From Hyphomonas sp. (GTDB lineage Bacteria > Pseudomonadota > Alphaproteobacteria > Caulobacterales > Hyphomonadaceae), in assembly GCA_016124495.1 (NCBI GenBank), contig WGNP01000013.1, positions 1 to 64,000 on the forward strand: a stretch of DNA of 64,000 nt, written 5' to 3'. The position numbers and the translations under genes were made by a program. Each line of letters opens with the position of its first letter. The stretch's first letter is position 1. This document shows, in pieces, positions 34,322 to 42,253 of this stretch. The notes beneath the pieces are model-generated. The model saw only the letters and a program-made list of their open reading frames with translations. It was not told the origin of the DNA and did not search any database.

Positions 34322-35080
34322 ATGAGACGAATGACAAGCGCTCCCGCCCTTTCCGTGCTGATCCCCTTCTTCAATGAGGCGGGCAATGTGCATCCCGTAA
34401 TCGACGAGGTGCATGCCGCGCTGGCGGGCATCGATTTCGAGGTGATCTGCGTCAACGATGCGTCCGGCGACGCAACCGGCGCAGAGCTGGCGGAGGCAAA
34501 GGCGGCGCATCCGGATACGGTGACGGTGCTGACCCACGTGCAGCGGCGCGGGAAATCCGCCGCGCTGTTCACCGGCCTCAGATCCGTGCGCGGAGAGTGG
34601 GTCCAGCTGCTCGACGGCGACGGGCAGAATGATCCGAACGATACAGCGCGGCTCTGGCAGGCGCTGATCGCACTGGGCGCGCCCGGCAAGCTCGGCATCA
34701 TTGCCGGCAGGCGGAGCAGCCGCAACGATTCCGGATTCAAGTGGGTCCAGTCGCGCGTCGCCAACGGCGTGCGCCGGTTCGTGCTGCAGGATGATGCGAC
34801 CGATACGGGCTGCGGCTGGAAACTGATCCGTACGCAAGCCTTCCGCGAACTGCCCTATTTTGCCTCGATGCACCGCTTCCTGCCGGCGCTGGTCAAGCGG
34901 GGGGGATGGGAAGTGCGCGAGGAGTTGGTGAACGACCGGCAGCGCCTGGCAGGACAGTCAAAGTACGGCTTCATCGGGCGCCTCGGCGCGGGGATCTTCG
35001 ACCTGATCGGGATGTTCTGGCTGGTGCGGCGCGGCGGATATGGCGTCGCCGCCGAGTGGAATGATCCACGCGGCGGTTAA
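34322..35080 (+). CDS. Glycosyltransferase family 2 (DPM1/GtrB-like)
   Basis: 252 residues. The GT-A fold start ALSVLIPFFNEAGNVHPVID, the VICVNDASGDAT nucleotide-binding motif, HVQRRGKSAALFTGL and WVQLLDGDGQNDPND (DxD-type) are clear. It resembles polyprenyl-phosphate sugar transferases, but the C-terminal membrane helices of GtrB are reduced to one hydrophobic stretch (GAGIFDLIGMFWLV). Donor and acceptor unknown. The frame extends upstream across the Kef pseudogene; ATG 34322 with GGACTAGG just before it is chosen (34331 also possible). Ends 7 bp before the crystallin-like gene on the other strand. Confidence 0.88.
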   Translation: MRRMTSAPALSVLIPFFNEAGNVHPVIDEVHAALAGIDFEVICVNDASGDATGAELAEAKAAHPDTVTVLTHVQRRGKSAALFTGLRSVRGEWVQLLDGDGQNDPNDTARLWQALIALGAPGKLGIIAGRRSSRNDSGFKWVQSRVANGVRRFVLQDDATDTGCGWKLIRTQAFRELPYFASMHRFLPALVKRGGWEVREELVNDRQRLAGQSKYGFIGRLGAGIFDLIGMFWLVRRGGYGVAAEWNDPRGG

Positions 35081-35087
35081 ACCCTTA

Positions 35088-36521
35088 TCAGTCCTGGTCT
35101 CGGCGGCGGGATTCATCCTGGCCACCGTCATCCGGGCGGCTGTCGCCGCGTCCAACCCAGCCGGCGTTATCGCCGTCTCCGCCCCAGCGGCTTTCGCTCG
35201 GCGGCGGAGGCGGTGGGGGTGGCGGCGGAGAAACAGCCGCCGGCGTGCTGCGGCCTGCGCCCGTGCCGAAGATTCCGCCCCCGGACATTCCGTCTCCGAA
35301 CCGGCTACCGCCGCGGCGGTCATCGCTGCCGCCACCCGCTCCGGCATCATCGCCGCCGCGCGGCGTTTCCGTACCCGGACCGCCAAGCAGGCCGTCCGAC
35401 GCACCACCGCGCCCGCCCCAGCCTTCGCGGCCCCCACGAGGCTCGCGCGGAATATCAGCCGGCGGTGTCACGATTGCTGTGTCGAGATCGTTTCCGGGAG
35501 TCCAGCTTCCGCCATCCCCGCCGCCGCGTCCGTCACGCCAGTCCCGTACGCCCCGGCCATCGCGGCCCGGACGTGGATCTTCCGGTATCGGTGACACGGT
35601 AGGGGTGCCTCCGGCGCCGGGTCCCCAGCGATCGCCGGGAACATCGCGCACCGGACGGTCGTCGCGATCATCGCGGTCGCCCCGACCGCCTCCGCCGTCG
35701 CCGTCGCCGTCACCCGGGCGCCAGTCGTGTCCGCCGCCGCCGCGGCCATCCCGATCATCGCGGTGGTCACGGTCGCCCCGGCGCCACTCACGCCAGTCAT
35801 CGCCGTGGCGCCCGTCGCGCCAGCTCCAGTGGCCATGCCGCCAGTCGGACCGGTGCCAGTCCCAGCCAGCCCAGTAGGGGTTGATCACGCTCGGGCGTGG
35901 GTGACGCCGGTAGGTCGTCGTGTAGCGGATTGTGCCGCGCGGGCCCCAGGCAAATCCGTAAGGATCATAGCCCCAGGTCGGGCTGTAATAGCCGTAGCGG
36001 TGGTAGTCCGGCGAATAGCCATAGTGAAAGACGCTGAGGCCCCAGGAGCTGGCATAGCCGTAGTTCCATGTGTCATAGCCATAGCTCTCGTTGTTGGCGT
36101 AGCGGATGTAGCCATACTTGTCGCGCGAGAAGAGGAGGCCGTGCGCAGCCTCGGTATACTCGTATATCGGGCGGACGGAGGACACACGTCCCGCAAGGCC
36201 AAACCAGCCGAGGTCGCTGACATCTTCCCTTATGAACACGCAGCGCCCGGTGAAGTTCTTATGCTCGCACAGCTCCCATTGACCGGCGAAGACGGCGACT
36301 GAACGCGTCTGGTCGTTGAAGGCAAGGTCATGCAGGTTGGCGAACGGGTCATAAGCGTCGCGAATGTCGCCGTAGAAATTCTTGTCGCCGAAAAGGGCAA
36401 TGGCAGCCGGAAGGTCATCACCCCGCCCGTAACTCGTTTCATACTGAGCGAAGGCGGCGGGTGCGCAGAAGATTGCGGGAGCGGTCAGTGCGACAACGGT
36501 GCATAAGGATAAACGGCGCAT
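35088..36521 (-). CDS. Secreted beta/gamma-crystallin-like protein with RGD/Gly-rich disordered tail
   Basis: About 477 residues. Signal peptide MRRLSLCTVVALTAPAIFC to AFAQ. Residues about 35-115 form one beta/gamma-crystallin domain (ALFGDKNFYGDIRDAYDPF, then VAVFAGQWELCEHKNFTGRC and SSVRPIYEY), with a Cys pair. A Tyr-rich segment (SYGYDTWNYGYASSWG) follows, then about 270 residues of Arg/Asp/Gly-rich, Pro-rich low complexity (RGDRDDRDDRPVRD; PPPPPPPPPP). No enzyme motif. In this family the domain binds calcium; here the tail could bind surface polymers (inference). It lies between rimM and trmD, unlike the usual order. Confidence 0.85.
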   Translation of the reverse strand: MRRLSLCTVVALTAPAIFCAPAAFAQYETSYGRGDDLPAAIALFGDKNFYGDIRDAYDPFANLHDLAFNDQTRSVAVFAGQWELCEHKNFTGRCVFIREDVSDLGWFGLAGRVSSVRPIYEYTEAAHGLLFSRDKYGYIRYANNESYGYDTWNYGYASSWGLSVFHYGYSPDYHRYGYYSPTWGYDPYGFAWGPRGTIRYTTTYRRHPRPSVINPYWAGWDWHRSDWRHGHWSWRDGRHGDDWREWRRGDRDHRDDRDGRGGGGHDWRPGDGDGDGGGGRGDRDDRDDRPVRDVPGDRWGPGAGGTPTVSPIPEDPRPGRDGRGVRDWRDGRGGGDGGSWTPGNDLDTAIVTPPADIPREPRGGREGWGGRGGASDGLLGGPGTETPRGGDDAGAGGGSDDRRGGSRFGDGMSGGGIFGTGAGRSTPAAVSPPPPPPPPPPSESRWGGDGDNAGWVGRGDSRPDDGGQDESRRRDQD

Positions 36522-36600
36522 CAGGGGACCCTTTCGTCCGGTACGCCTGCAAAATGACACGGGCGATATGAACCGCTCGCAACATGCGGGCCAAGAGCTG

Positions 36601-37158
36601 CTATTCGCCGTCCTCGCCCGCAGGTTTGCCGGTTCCCGGGTCGCTCCAGACGGCGAGCTCGGGGATCACGACGCGGCGCGCCGCAACATCCACCACTGGC
36701 ACATCAGCCTGTGTGAAGGGCACGAACACGCTGGAAGCGAGGCCCGTCACATCGACTTCCAGGAGGTCGCCCGATCCGAAATTCTGCACCGAGCGCACTC
36801 GCCCGGCAGGCGAATCGCCGCCGGAATAAACGTCCATCCCCGCAAGGTCCTCGACATAGAACTCGTCGTCCTCAGCCGCCGGCAGGCGCGCCCGCGGCAC
36901 ATAGATGAGGCGGCCGCGCAGCGCGTCCCATTCTTCTTTCTGAAGGGCCTCTTGCGGGCGGACGATGAAATGGTCCTTGCCGGCCCGGGCCGTTTTCGGC
37001 GTCAGCAGCACGGTGCCCGCTTCGTTCATCAATGGACCATAAGTGAACAGCGCTTCCGGATCGGACGTATAGCTCTTCACGCGGACTTCGCCGCGCACAC
37101 CATGGGCGCCCCGCAGGACGCCCACCGCAATTAGTCTGTCATCAGGTTTGGCTGCCAT
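36601..37158 (-). CDS. rimM: Ribosome maturation factor RimM
   Basis: Assists 16S rRNA processing and 30S assembly, binding S19. 185 residues in two beta-barrel halves: the N-terminal RimM domain (IAVGVLRGAHGVRGEVRVKSY) and the C-terminal PRC-like barrel (FYVEDLAGMDVYSG to VPVVDVAARRVVIPE). Normally followed by trmD; here a crystallin-like gene, a plus-strand GT and a Kef pseudogene intervene. Upstream is an intergenic hairpin repeat and then a second crystallin-like gene. Confidence 0.95.
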   Translation of the reverse strand: MAAKPDDRLIAVGVLRGAHGVRGEVRVKSYTSDPEALFTYGPLMNEAGTVLLTPKTARAGKDHFIVRPQEALQKEEWDALRGRLIYVPRARLPAAEDDEFYVEDLAGMDVYSGGDSPAGRVRSVQNFGSGDLLEVDVTGLASSVFVPFTQADVPVVDVAARRVVIPELAVWSDPGTGKPAGEDGE

Positions 37159-37167
37159 ATCCCGCTT

Positions 37168-37226
37168 CTACAGCATCGGGCAGTTTCTTCGAAACACCCT
37201 GATGCTGTAGTTCTTGATTTTGTCGC
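37168..37226. repeat. Intergenic hairpin repeat, copy 2
   Basis: CTACAGCATCGGG (37168-37180) pairs with CCC (37197-37199) and GATGCTGTAG (37201-37210), with an inner GTTTC/GAAAC stem. On the minus strand the core GCGACAAAATCAAGAA (37226-37211) precedes it, matching the core of copy 1 at 9466-9480, but the stem bases differ and still pair. A CCGAAAACCGGTTCCCACTTTTCG stretch nearby (37236-37259) resembles a widespread alphaproteobacterial intergenic element. Confidence 0.7.
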
Positions 37227-37270
37227 GGCGTTTTTCCGAAAACCGGTTCCCACTTTTCGAAGCGCCGCTC

Positions 37271-38155
37271 CTAGCGGCAGAGCACGTCCGAGAGCACACT
37301 CCCCGGCGCTTTATAGACAGCTTCCGCGAAGCCCTGGTCCTGGCAGAAGCGCGTGGCGGCGCCGTCGTGGTTTGAGATCCGGGCGCCGCGGCGGGTTGGC
37401 GACGGGTAGAACATCGTCTGTTCTCCGCGCACGCCCCCGGCCCCGCCACCAACGCCCCCGGGCGGATAGACCGGATCAACCGGCCGGCGCCACGGGCCTT
37501 CCCGGCGCACATCATAGCGGCGGAAGGACGATATCTTGTCGTTCAGGTAGATGTCGCCGAGATTATCCAGCGAGGCATCGATGAACTCGCACGTCCCGCG
37601 ATAGTCGGCATGTTCGCAGACGAGCCAGGCGCCCCGGTTGACCAGAACCGAGCTGGCCGTGTCGTTGAACCGGTACTGGTTGAGCGTCGCCTCGCCTTCG
37701 TCAAAACCGAGGAACGGGCCGCGAAAGTCACCGTTCGCGAAGAACGCAATATCATAGCTCATCGGACCCTTGTCGTATGCCGTTGCCTGCGCCGAGGAGA
37801 TGTTGGCCGAGAGGTTGATGTCACCGAGATTGCGCACCGTGCGGTCAACATACTCGCAGCGCCCGCGCAGATTCGAGTCCGAACACAGCAGCCACACCCC
37901 GCCCTTGACCTCGACGCTGCGGGCCTTGTCGTTGAAGCGGATGGTGTTGAAGTTCAGCGTGTCGCCGGTCAGCTCGACAGACGTGCCGCGCAGGCCGGTG
38001 TCGGAATAAAGCACGATCGCAGCGGGACCTGCTGGAGGCGGCGGGCGGCGGCGCCCCTCCTCATCGTCGTCTTTCTGCGCGTCGGCACCGGGGACTGCCG
38101 CAAGGATCAGCAGGGCAATGGCGAGGACAGACTGCGAGAAGAGATCGCGGGGCAT
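37271..38155 (-). CDS. Secreted protein with two beta/gamma-crystallin domains
   Basis: 294 residues from ATG 38153-38155 (GGAGA upstream). Signal peptide LFSQSVLAIALLILAAVPGADAQ, a short acidic/Pro linker, then two crystallin domains: first AIVLYSDTGLRGTSVELTGD to LCSDSNLRGRCEYVDRTV, second DIAFFANGDFRGPFLGFDEG to VCEHADYRGTCEFIDASL. Each has a Cys pair and a YxG/FxG-type turn. The C terminus (RFCQDQGFAEAVYKAPG) has a Cys near the end. Related in fold to the protein at 35088-36521. Together they form an extracytoplasmic pair around rimM. Function unknown. Confidence 0.85.
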   Translation of the reverse strand: MPRDLFSQSVLAIALLILAAVPGADAQKDDDEEGRRRPPPPAGPAAIVLYSDTGLRGTSVELTGDTLNFNTIRFNDKARSVEVKGGVWLLCSDSNLRGRCEYVDRTVRNLGDINLSANISSAQATAYDKGPMSYDIAFFANGDFRGPFLGFDEGEATLNQYRFNDTASSVLVNRGAWLVCEHADYRGTCEFIDASLDNLGDIYLNDKISSFRRYDVRREGPWRRPVDPVYPPGGVGGGAGGVRGEQTMFYPSPTRRGARISNHDGAATRFCQDQGFAEAVYKAPGSVLSDVLCR

Positions 38156-38248
38156 CGGAAAGTCTCCAGGTTGTGGAGAGATTTCTGCCGCGCTGCATCT
38201 GAACGGCTCATGCCGGCGCCGTTGGCCAGCATTCATCTGCACGCCAAC

Positions 38249-38283
38249 AAAAACAGCCAGCACCCCTTCCGGAACGCTGGCTG
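38249..38283 (-). terminator. Rho-independent terminator after rpsP
   Basis: On the minus strand CAGCCAGC (38283-38276) pairs with GCTGGCTG (38261-38254), followed by TTTTT (38253-38249). It ends the ffh-chorismate mutase-rpsP unit 23 bases after the rpsP stop and isolates the crystallin-like gene downstream. Confidence 0.85.
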
Positions 38284-38305
38284 CCTGTCGGCCTTGAGGG
38301 CAGGA

Positions 38306-38698
38306 TTACTCGGCTTCAGCCGGCTCGGCAGCGGCAGCGGCCTTAGCGGCGGCCTTGCCGGCGCGCTCCTTGGCGCGTTCCTGGGCTTTCTTGCCGGGCT
38401 CGCCCTTGTTCGGGTTGTTGCCGTTGGTCCAGACAGCGACCGGTTTGCCGTCGACTTCGACTTTCGAGAGGAAGCGCAAAACGCGGTCGGTCGGTTGGGC
38501 GCCTTTTTTGATCCAGTCGGCGGCCTTGACGGCGTCAACTTTCACGCGCTCGGCGGAATCCTTGCCGAGGCGCGGATCATAGGTACCGATCTTTTCGATG
38601 AAGCGGCCGTCACGCGGGGCGCGCGCGTCGGCAACGACGATCGAATAGAAGGGGCGTTTCTTGGACCCGCCGCGGGCGAGCCTGATTTTGAGGGCCAT
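38306..38698 (-). CDS. rpsP: Ribosomal protein S16
   Basis: 30S assembly protein. 130 residues: the core ([56 protein letters not shown]) is standard, followed by a C-terminal Lys/Ala/Glu-rich tail ([21 protein letters not shown]) longer than in E. coli, like the L19 tail. It is 38 bp downstream of the chorismate mutase gene on the same strand, and a terminator follows. Confidence 0.96.
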   Translation of the reverse strand: MALKIRLARGGSKKRPFYSIVVADARAPRDGRFIEKIGTYDPRLGKDSAERVKVDAVKAADWIKKGAQPTDRVLRFLSKVEVDGKPVAVWTNGNNPNKGEPGKKAQERAKERAGKAAAKAAAAAEPAEAE

Positions 38699-38736
38699 GG
38701 GTGTCTCCTGTGTAGTGGCGTCTCTGGGGTTCTTGT

Positions 38737-39048
38737 CTATTCGGCCTCATGGCCGCGTATCTGCTCATGATGGCGGATTACTTCCGCCACGATGAAAGTC
38801 AGGAATTTCTCGGCAAAGGCCGGGTCGAGACCGGATTCGTGGGCCAGCCGGCGCAGGCGCTGGATCTGCTCGCTCTCGCGCGATTTGTCCGCAGGCGGCA
38901 TGTTGTGCAGCGCCTTCAGCTTACCGACCTGCTGGGTCAGCTTGAAGCGTTCGGCCAGCGTGTGGACGAGGATCGAGTCCATATTGTCGATAGACGCACG
39001 CAGCTGGTTCAGCTGGAACAGGGCGAGGGTCTGATCAGGGCTGTTCAT
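38737..39048 (-). CDS. Chorismate mutase, AroQ type
   Basis: A 103-residue all-helical protein of the AroQ fold, probably converting chorismate to prephenate for Phe/Tyr synthesis. Active-site residues: [31 protein letters not shown] (Arg and Asp/Lys of the first helix) and [17 protein letters not shown]. Its start overlaps the ffh stop by 4 bp. The ffh-chorismate mutase-rpsP order is known to me from other alphaproteobacteria; why a shikimate enzyme sits there is unclear. Confidence 0.88.
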   Translation of the reverse strand: MNSPDQTLALFQLNQLRASIDNMDSILVHTLAERFKLTQQVGKLKALHNMPPADKSRESEQIQRLRRLAHESGLDPAFAEKFLTFIVAEVIRHHEQIRGHEAE

Positions 39049-40538
39049 TTCTTCTTACTCCCGGGAAGGCCGGGCAGCGTGCCGCCGCCAAGGCCAGGTA
39101 ATCCGCCTGCGGGGGGTCCGCCCAAACCGGGCAGTCCGCCCGGTATGCCACCACCGCCCATGCCGCCTATCTTGGCTAGGTCAGAGGGCTTGAGGCCCGC
39201 AGCCTGAGCAGCGCCGAGCATGTTCTTCATGCCACCCTTGGTGCGCATCTGTTTCATCATCGTGGCCATCTGCTGATGCATCTTCATCAGCTTGTTAACA
39301 TCAGAGACATCGACACCGGCTCCGGCGGCAATCCGCTTGCGGCGCGAGGCGTTCAGCAGCGCCGGCTTTCGCCGCTCGGCGCGTGTCATCGACAGGATGA
39401 TCGCTTCCTGGCGCTTCAGCACGCGGTCGTCGATGCCCGCCAACGCTTCCTTGGCTTTACGCACGCCGGGCATCATGCCCATGATGCCGCTCATGCCGCC
39501 CATGCGCTGCATCTGGCGGAGCTGCTCGGCGAGATCTTCGAGATCGAATTCGCCTTTCTTGAGCTTAGCGGCCATCCGCTCGGCTTTTTCGGCGTCCATC
39601 TGCTCGGACGCTTTTTCGACGAGACTGACGATGTCGCCCTGCCCGAGGATGCGGCCAGCAACGCGCTTGGCATCGAACGTGTCGAGACCATCGAGCTTCT
39701 CGCCGACGCCGAGGAACTTGATCGGCAGGCCGGTGACGGCCCGCATGGAAAGCGCCGCGCCGCCGCGTCCGTCGCCATCCATCCGTGTCAGGACGAGTCC
39801 GGTAAGCGGCAGGCGCTCATGGAAGCGGCGGGCTGTCTCGACCGCGTCCTGACCCGTCAGCGCATCGGCGACCAGCAGCACTTCCGACGGATTGGCGATG
39901 GCGGCGATTTCGGCCGCTTCGCTCATCATCTGCTCGTCGATCGATGTGCGCCCGGCGGTGTCGAGGAAGAGGACGTCATAGCCGCCGATCTTGGCAGCCT
40001 GCATTGCGCGGCGCGCAATGTCGGCGGGCAGCTGGCCCGGAATGATCGGCAGGGAGGTGACCAGAGGTCCGACCTGCTGCGCGAGGACCGCGAGCTGTTC
40101 CATCGCGGCGGGGCGGCGCACGTCGAGCGAGGCGAGCAGGATACGCTTCTTGCCGCGGTCGGCGAGGCGTTTGGCGATCTTGCCGGTGGTGGTGGTTTTG
40201 CCCGAGCCCTGAAGGCCGGCCATCATCACGACGGCCGGGGGCACGTCCACGCGAAGGTGCGATTCTTCTTCGTTGGCGCCCAGCATCTCGACGAGAGCGT
40301 CATAAACGATTTTGATAACCTGCTGGCCGGGGCGGACCGAGCGGATGACTTCTTCGCCGACAGCGCGCACGCGCACCTTGTCGATGAAGTCCTTGACCAC
40401 CGGCAGCGCGACGTCCGCTTCGAGCAGCGCGACGCGGATTTCGCGCAGGGCCTCGCCGACATCCTTTTCGGAGAGTGCGCCGCGCCCGGTCAGGCCGTCA
40501 AAGATACTGCCAAGGCGTTCGCTCAGGGCGTCGAACAT
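39045..40538 (-). CDS. ffh: Signal recognition particle protein Ffh
   Basis: SRP54-type GTPase that delivers membrane proteins to FtsY. 497 residues: N-domain, G-domain with GLQGSGKTTTTGKIAKR (P-loop), DTAGRTSID, LTRMDGDGRGGAALS and the ALAGIDDRVLKRQEAI linker, then a Met-rich M-domain (MKMHQQMATMMKQMRTKGGM) binding signal peptides and SRP RNA, and a Gly/Pro-rich C-terminal tail (GGGGIPGGLPGLGGPPAGG). First gene of the ffh-chorismate mutase-rpsP unit. Only 31 bases separate its start from a terminator-like hairpin. Confidence 0.97.
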   Translation of the reverse strand: MFDALSERLGSIFDGLTGRGALSEKDVGEALREIRVALLEADVALPVVKDFIDKVRVRAVGEEVIRSVRPGQQVIKIVYDALVEMLGANEEESHLRVDVPPAVVMMAGLQGSGKTTTTGKIAKRLADRGKKRILLASLDVRRPAAMEQLAVLAQQVGPLVTSLPIIPGQLPADIARRAMQAAKIGGYDVLFLDTAGRTSIDEQMMSEAAEIAAIANPSEVLLVADALTGQDAVETARRFHERLPLTGLVLTRMDGDGRGGAALSMRAVTGLPIKFLGVGEKLDGLDTFDAKRVAGRILGQGDIVSLVEKASEQMDAEKAERMAAKLKKGEFDLEDLAEQLRQMQRMGGMSGIMGMMPGVRKAKEALAGIDDRVLKRQEAIILSMTRAERRKPALLNASRRKRIAAGAGVDVSDVNKLMKMHQQMATMMKQMRTKGGMKNMLGAAQAAGLKPSDLAKIGGMGGGGIPGGLPGLGGPPAGGLPGLGGGTLPGLPGSKKK

Positions 40539-40569
40539 CGCTTTCGTCTCCTCACATCGCGCAAAACCA

Positions 40570-40614
40570 AAAAGCCCCGCTGAGCGAAAGTTCGCCGGGC
40601 GGGGGGCCCCGCTG
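40570..40614 (-). promoter_or_regulatory. Terminator/antiterminator-like structure upstream of ffh
   Basis: On the minus strand, CCCCGC (40604-40599) pairs with GCGGGG (40580-40575), with an inner GCGA/TCGC stem, followed by CTTTTT: a terminator shape. CAGCGGGGC occurs twice, at 40114-40106 offset +500 (that is 40614-40606) and at 40582-40574. The upstream copy can pair with the same CCCCGC (GCGGG-GCCC-CCCGC), so the two hairpins exclude each other. The ffh ATG is only about 32 bases beyond, leaving no room for a promoter. This fits transcription attenuation of ffh; alternatively it only ends the CIA30 transcript. Confidence 0.5.
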
Positions 40615-40684
40615 GCCTCCGGTCCTTATACAAGGACGTGTGCCGGTCAGGGCGCGCTGATCAGGGTGCGCGAGATGTGCGGTG

Positions 40685-40713
40685 CGTAAAGCACGGGGCT
40701 TTCCACAGGTCAA
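40685..40713 (-). promoter_or_regulatory. Possible promoter of the ffh unit
   Basis: TTGACC (40713-40708), 17 bases, then TTTACG (40690-40685) on the minus strand. The -35 is good and the -10 weak. A start at about 40678 would give a leader of about 140 nt that includes the hairpin structure at 40570-40614. Confidence 0.35.
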
Positions 40714-40784
40714 GCAAGGTGCAGCGCCTCAACCCGCGCCTGCAGGGGCGCGATAGCGACCTCCCCGTTCGAGCGGTTCTAAGG

Positions 40785-41387
40785 CTAGCCGCCATCAGGC
40801 GGCGACCTCTCAAGGCTGATCGATCTCACGCTCAAAGCAAAATCGCCATCGACACTGTCGGCAATGATGAAGCCCAGCTCATTAACCTCCAAGGGCGAGA
40901 TCTCGCTGGCGGGGACGATGCGGCCGAAAACGCTTGGGACGAAATCGCTGAGGGCTACGCGAACACTCGACCACTCCCCCTCCGGGCTCATCGGGATAGC
41001 TGCCTGATACGAAACGTACCGACCTCCAAAACGGGCGTTTGTGCGCGCAATCAGCTGATAGGCGCGGCCATCAGATTTTATCGAAAGAACAAAGGCCCGC
41101 GCACCTTCCAGCGCCCCGGGCTCCATTTCGCGACGAACCGAAGAGAACCCACCGCCCTTTGTATTGATCGACCCCGTGAAGACCAGTCGGCCTTCCTCGA
41201 CTACGCTGCCGCCCAGAGAGCGCCCACCCATGACGTCGTCATTGACGGTTCGCCAGGCCCGCGCCTCCGCCGGCGATTCAAAAGAAATAAGCGGTGCGAC
41301 GGATGTTTCCTGTGGTGTGGCAAAGCTGGCCATTGCTGAACCAGCATAAATCAACGCAGTGACCAAAGTGATGATCCGGATACCCAT
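40785..41387 (-). CDS. CIA30-family (NADH:ubiquinone oxidoreductase assembly factor-like) secreted protein
   Basis: 200 residues with an N-terminal signal peptide (GIRIITLVTALIYAGSAMA). The CIA30 domain follows: ISFESPAEARAWRTVNDDVMGGRS, LVFTGSINTKGGGFSSVR, and EWSSVRVALSDFVPSVFGR. CIA30 domains are galactose-binding-like; the mitochondrial protein helps assemble complex I, but bacterial secreted members have unknown function. Monocistronic. Confidence 0.85.
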   Translation of the reverse strand: MGIRIITLVTALIYAGSAMASFATPQETSVAPLISFESPAEARAWRTVNDDVMGGRSLGGSVVEEGRLVFTGSINTKGGGFSSVRREMEPGALEGARAFVLSIKSDGRAYQLIARTNARFGGRYVSYQAAIPMSPEGEWSSVRVALSDFVPSVFGRIVPASEISPLEVNELGFIIADSVDGDFALSVRSISLERSPPDGG

Positions 41388-41644
41388 GTCAAGAAGTACG
41401 CTTGCCGATTGGCAATGGATCGAAGCGGCCGCCTTTCGCCCATTCTACGCAGAAGGCTGCCCCAGGCTGCCAATGCGCCGATTGTGTCGAAAAAGTCCCA
41501 AAAGCCTTGAAAATCGGCACTTCCGTCCGTGTGCGGAAGAGAATTGTCCGTGTAATCATTTGGTTTTATTGTTCCAAGTTCGCAATGACGTTGTAAACTT
41601 CGACTTTTTCAACACAATCCGCCGAGATCAGACATTGCGTGGTT

Positions 41645-42160
41645 TTACCCGAAATAGAAGTAGCCGGCCACGTTCGCGCGGGGCGCGATAATCAGCAACC
41701 CTTCGCCGTGATTGAATGTGGTGTAGAAGGCGTTACCTTCGTCAAAATCCGAGACAGCTTTCAGCGACGCCGGGTTATCGAGATCGGCGCGGTCGCCACA
41801 GCCGGCCATCGGCCAAGCGTAGACAGGCGCGCCGGTCGAATCGACGGCGTTGATGCCGTCCGGTTTTTCCAGAGGTGATTTCGCCCAAGGCTGAAGCGTC
41901 GTGGTGTTCCGGCCCACGACCAGACCGTCGAAATAAGCAAGGCCGCGCTTCTCGATCTCGGCGGCCGCCCCCGGCCTCAGTTCGACAAAAGCAACAACGA
42001 TGCCCTCGCGCAAGCCGCCGCTCTGGCACGAACCAATCACCCGGCCAAGCGGCAGCTCCTCGGGGAACGGCTCACGCTCCCAACCGGCTGGAAGTGAGCA
42101 GCCAGCGAGCAACAAGCAGAGCGAAAAGACCGAAACAGAAGAGTAACTGAGCCGGGCCAT
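41645..42160 (-). CDS. Hypothetical lipoprotein
   Basis: 171 residues from ATG 42158-42160 with GGGGAG upstream. Signal LSYSSVSVFSLCLLLAGCS (lipobox LAGC). The mature protein has PLGRVIGSCQSGGLREGIVVAFVE, GLAYFDGLVVGRNTT and a C-terminal YTTFNHGEGLLIIAPRANVAGYFYFG. No family recognised. The AT-richer 250 bp upstream of it toward 41388 carry no clear gene. Confidence 0.72.
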   Translation of the reverse strand: MARLSYSSVSVFSLCLLLAGCSLPAGWEREPFPEELPLGRVIGSCQSGGLREGIVVAFVELRPGAAAEIEKRGLAYFDGLVVGRNTTTLQPWAKSPLEKPDGINAVDSTGAPVYAWPMAGCGDRADLDNPASLKAVSDFDEGNAFYTTFNHGEGLLIIAPRANVAGYFYFG

Positions 42161-42253
42161 GCTCCCCATCCAGCCATCCAAAGAGTCAGAACTGCATTCA
42201 TCGGTCATCGCCAGGAAAGGGCCAAAAGACGCCCCCTGATCGAGCCCCAGCCC

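Noticed and set aside
39276-40583. 435-residue open frame on the plus strand
   Set aside because: Antisense to ffh; no motif.
40621-40784. Possible SRP RNA gene next to ffh
   Set aside because: I looked for the conserved SRP RNA tip (GGAA-type loop and GCAGCC) and did not find it; the region has only the hairpins described for the ffh leader.
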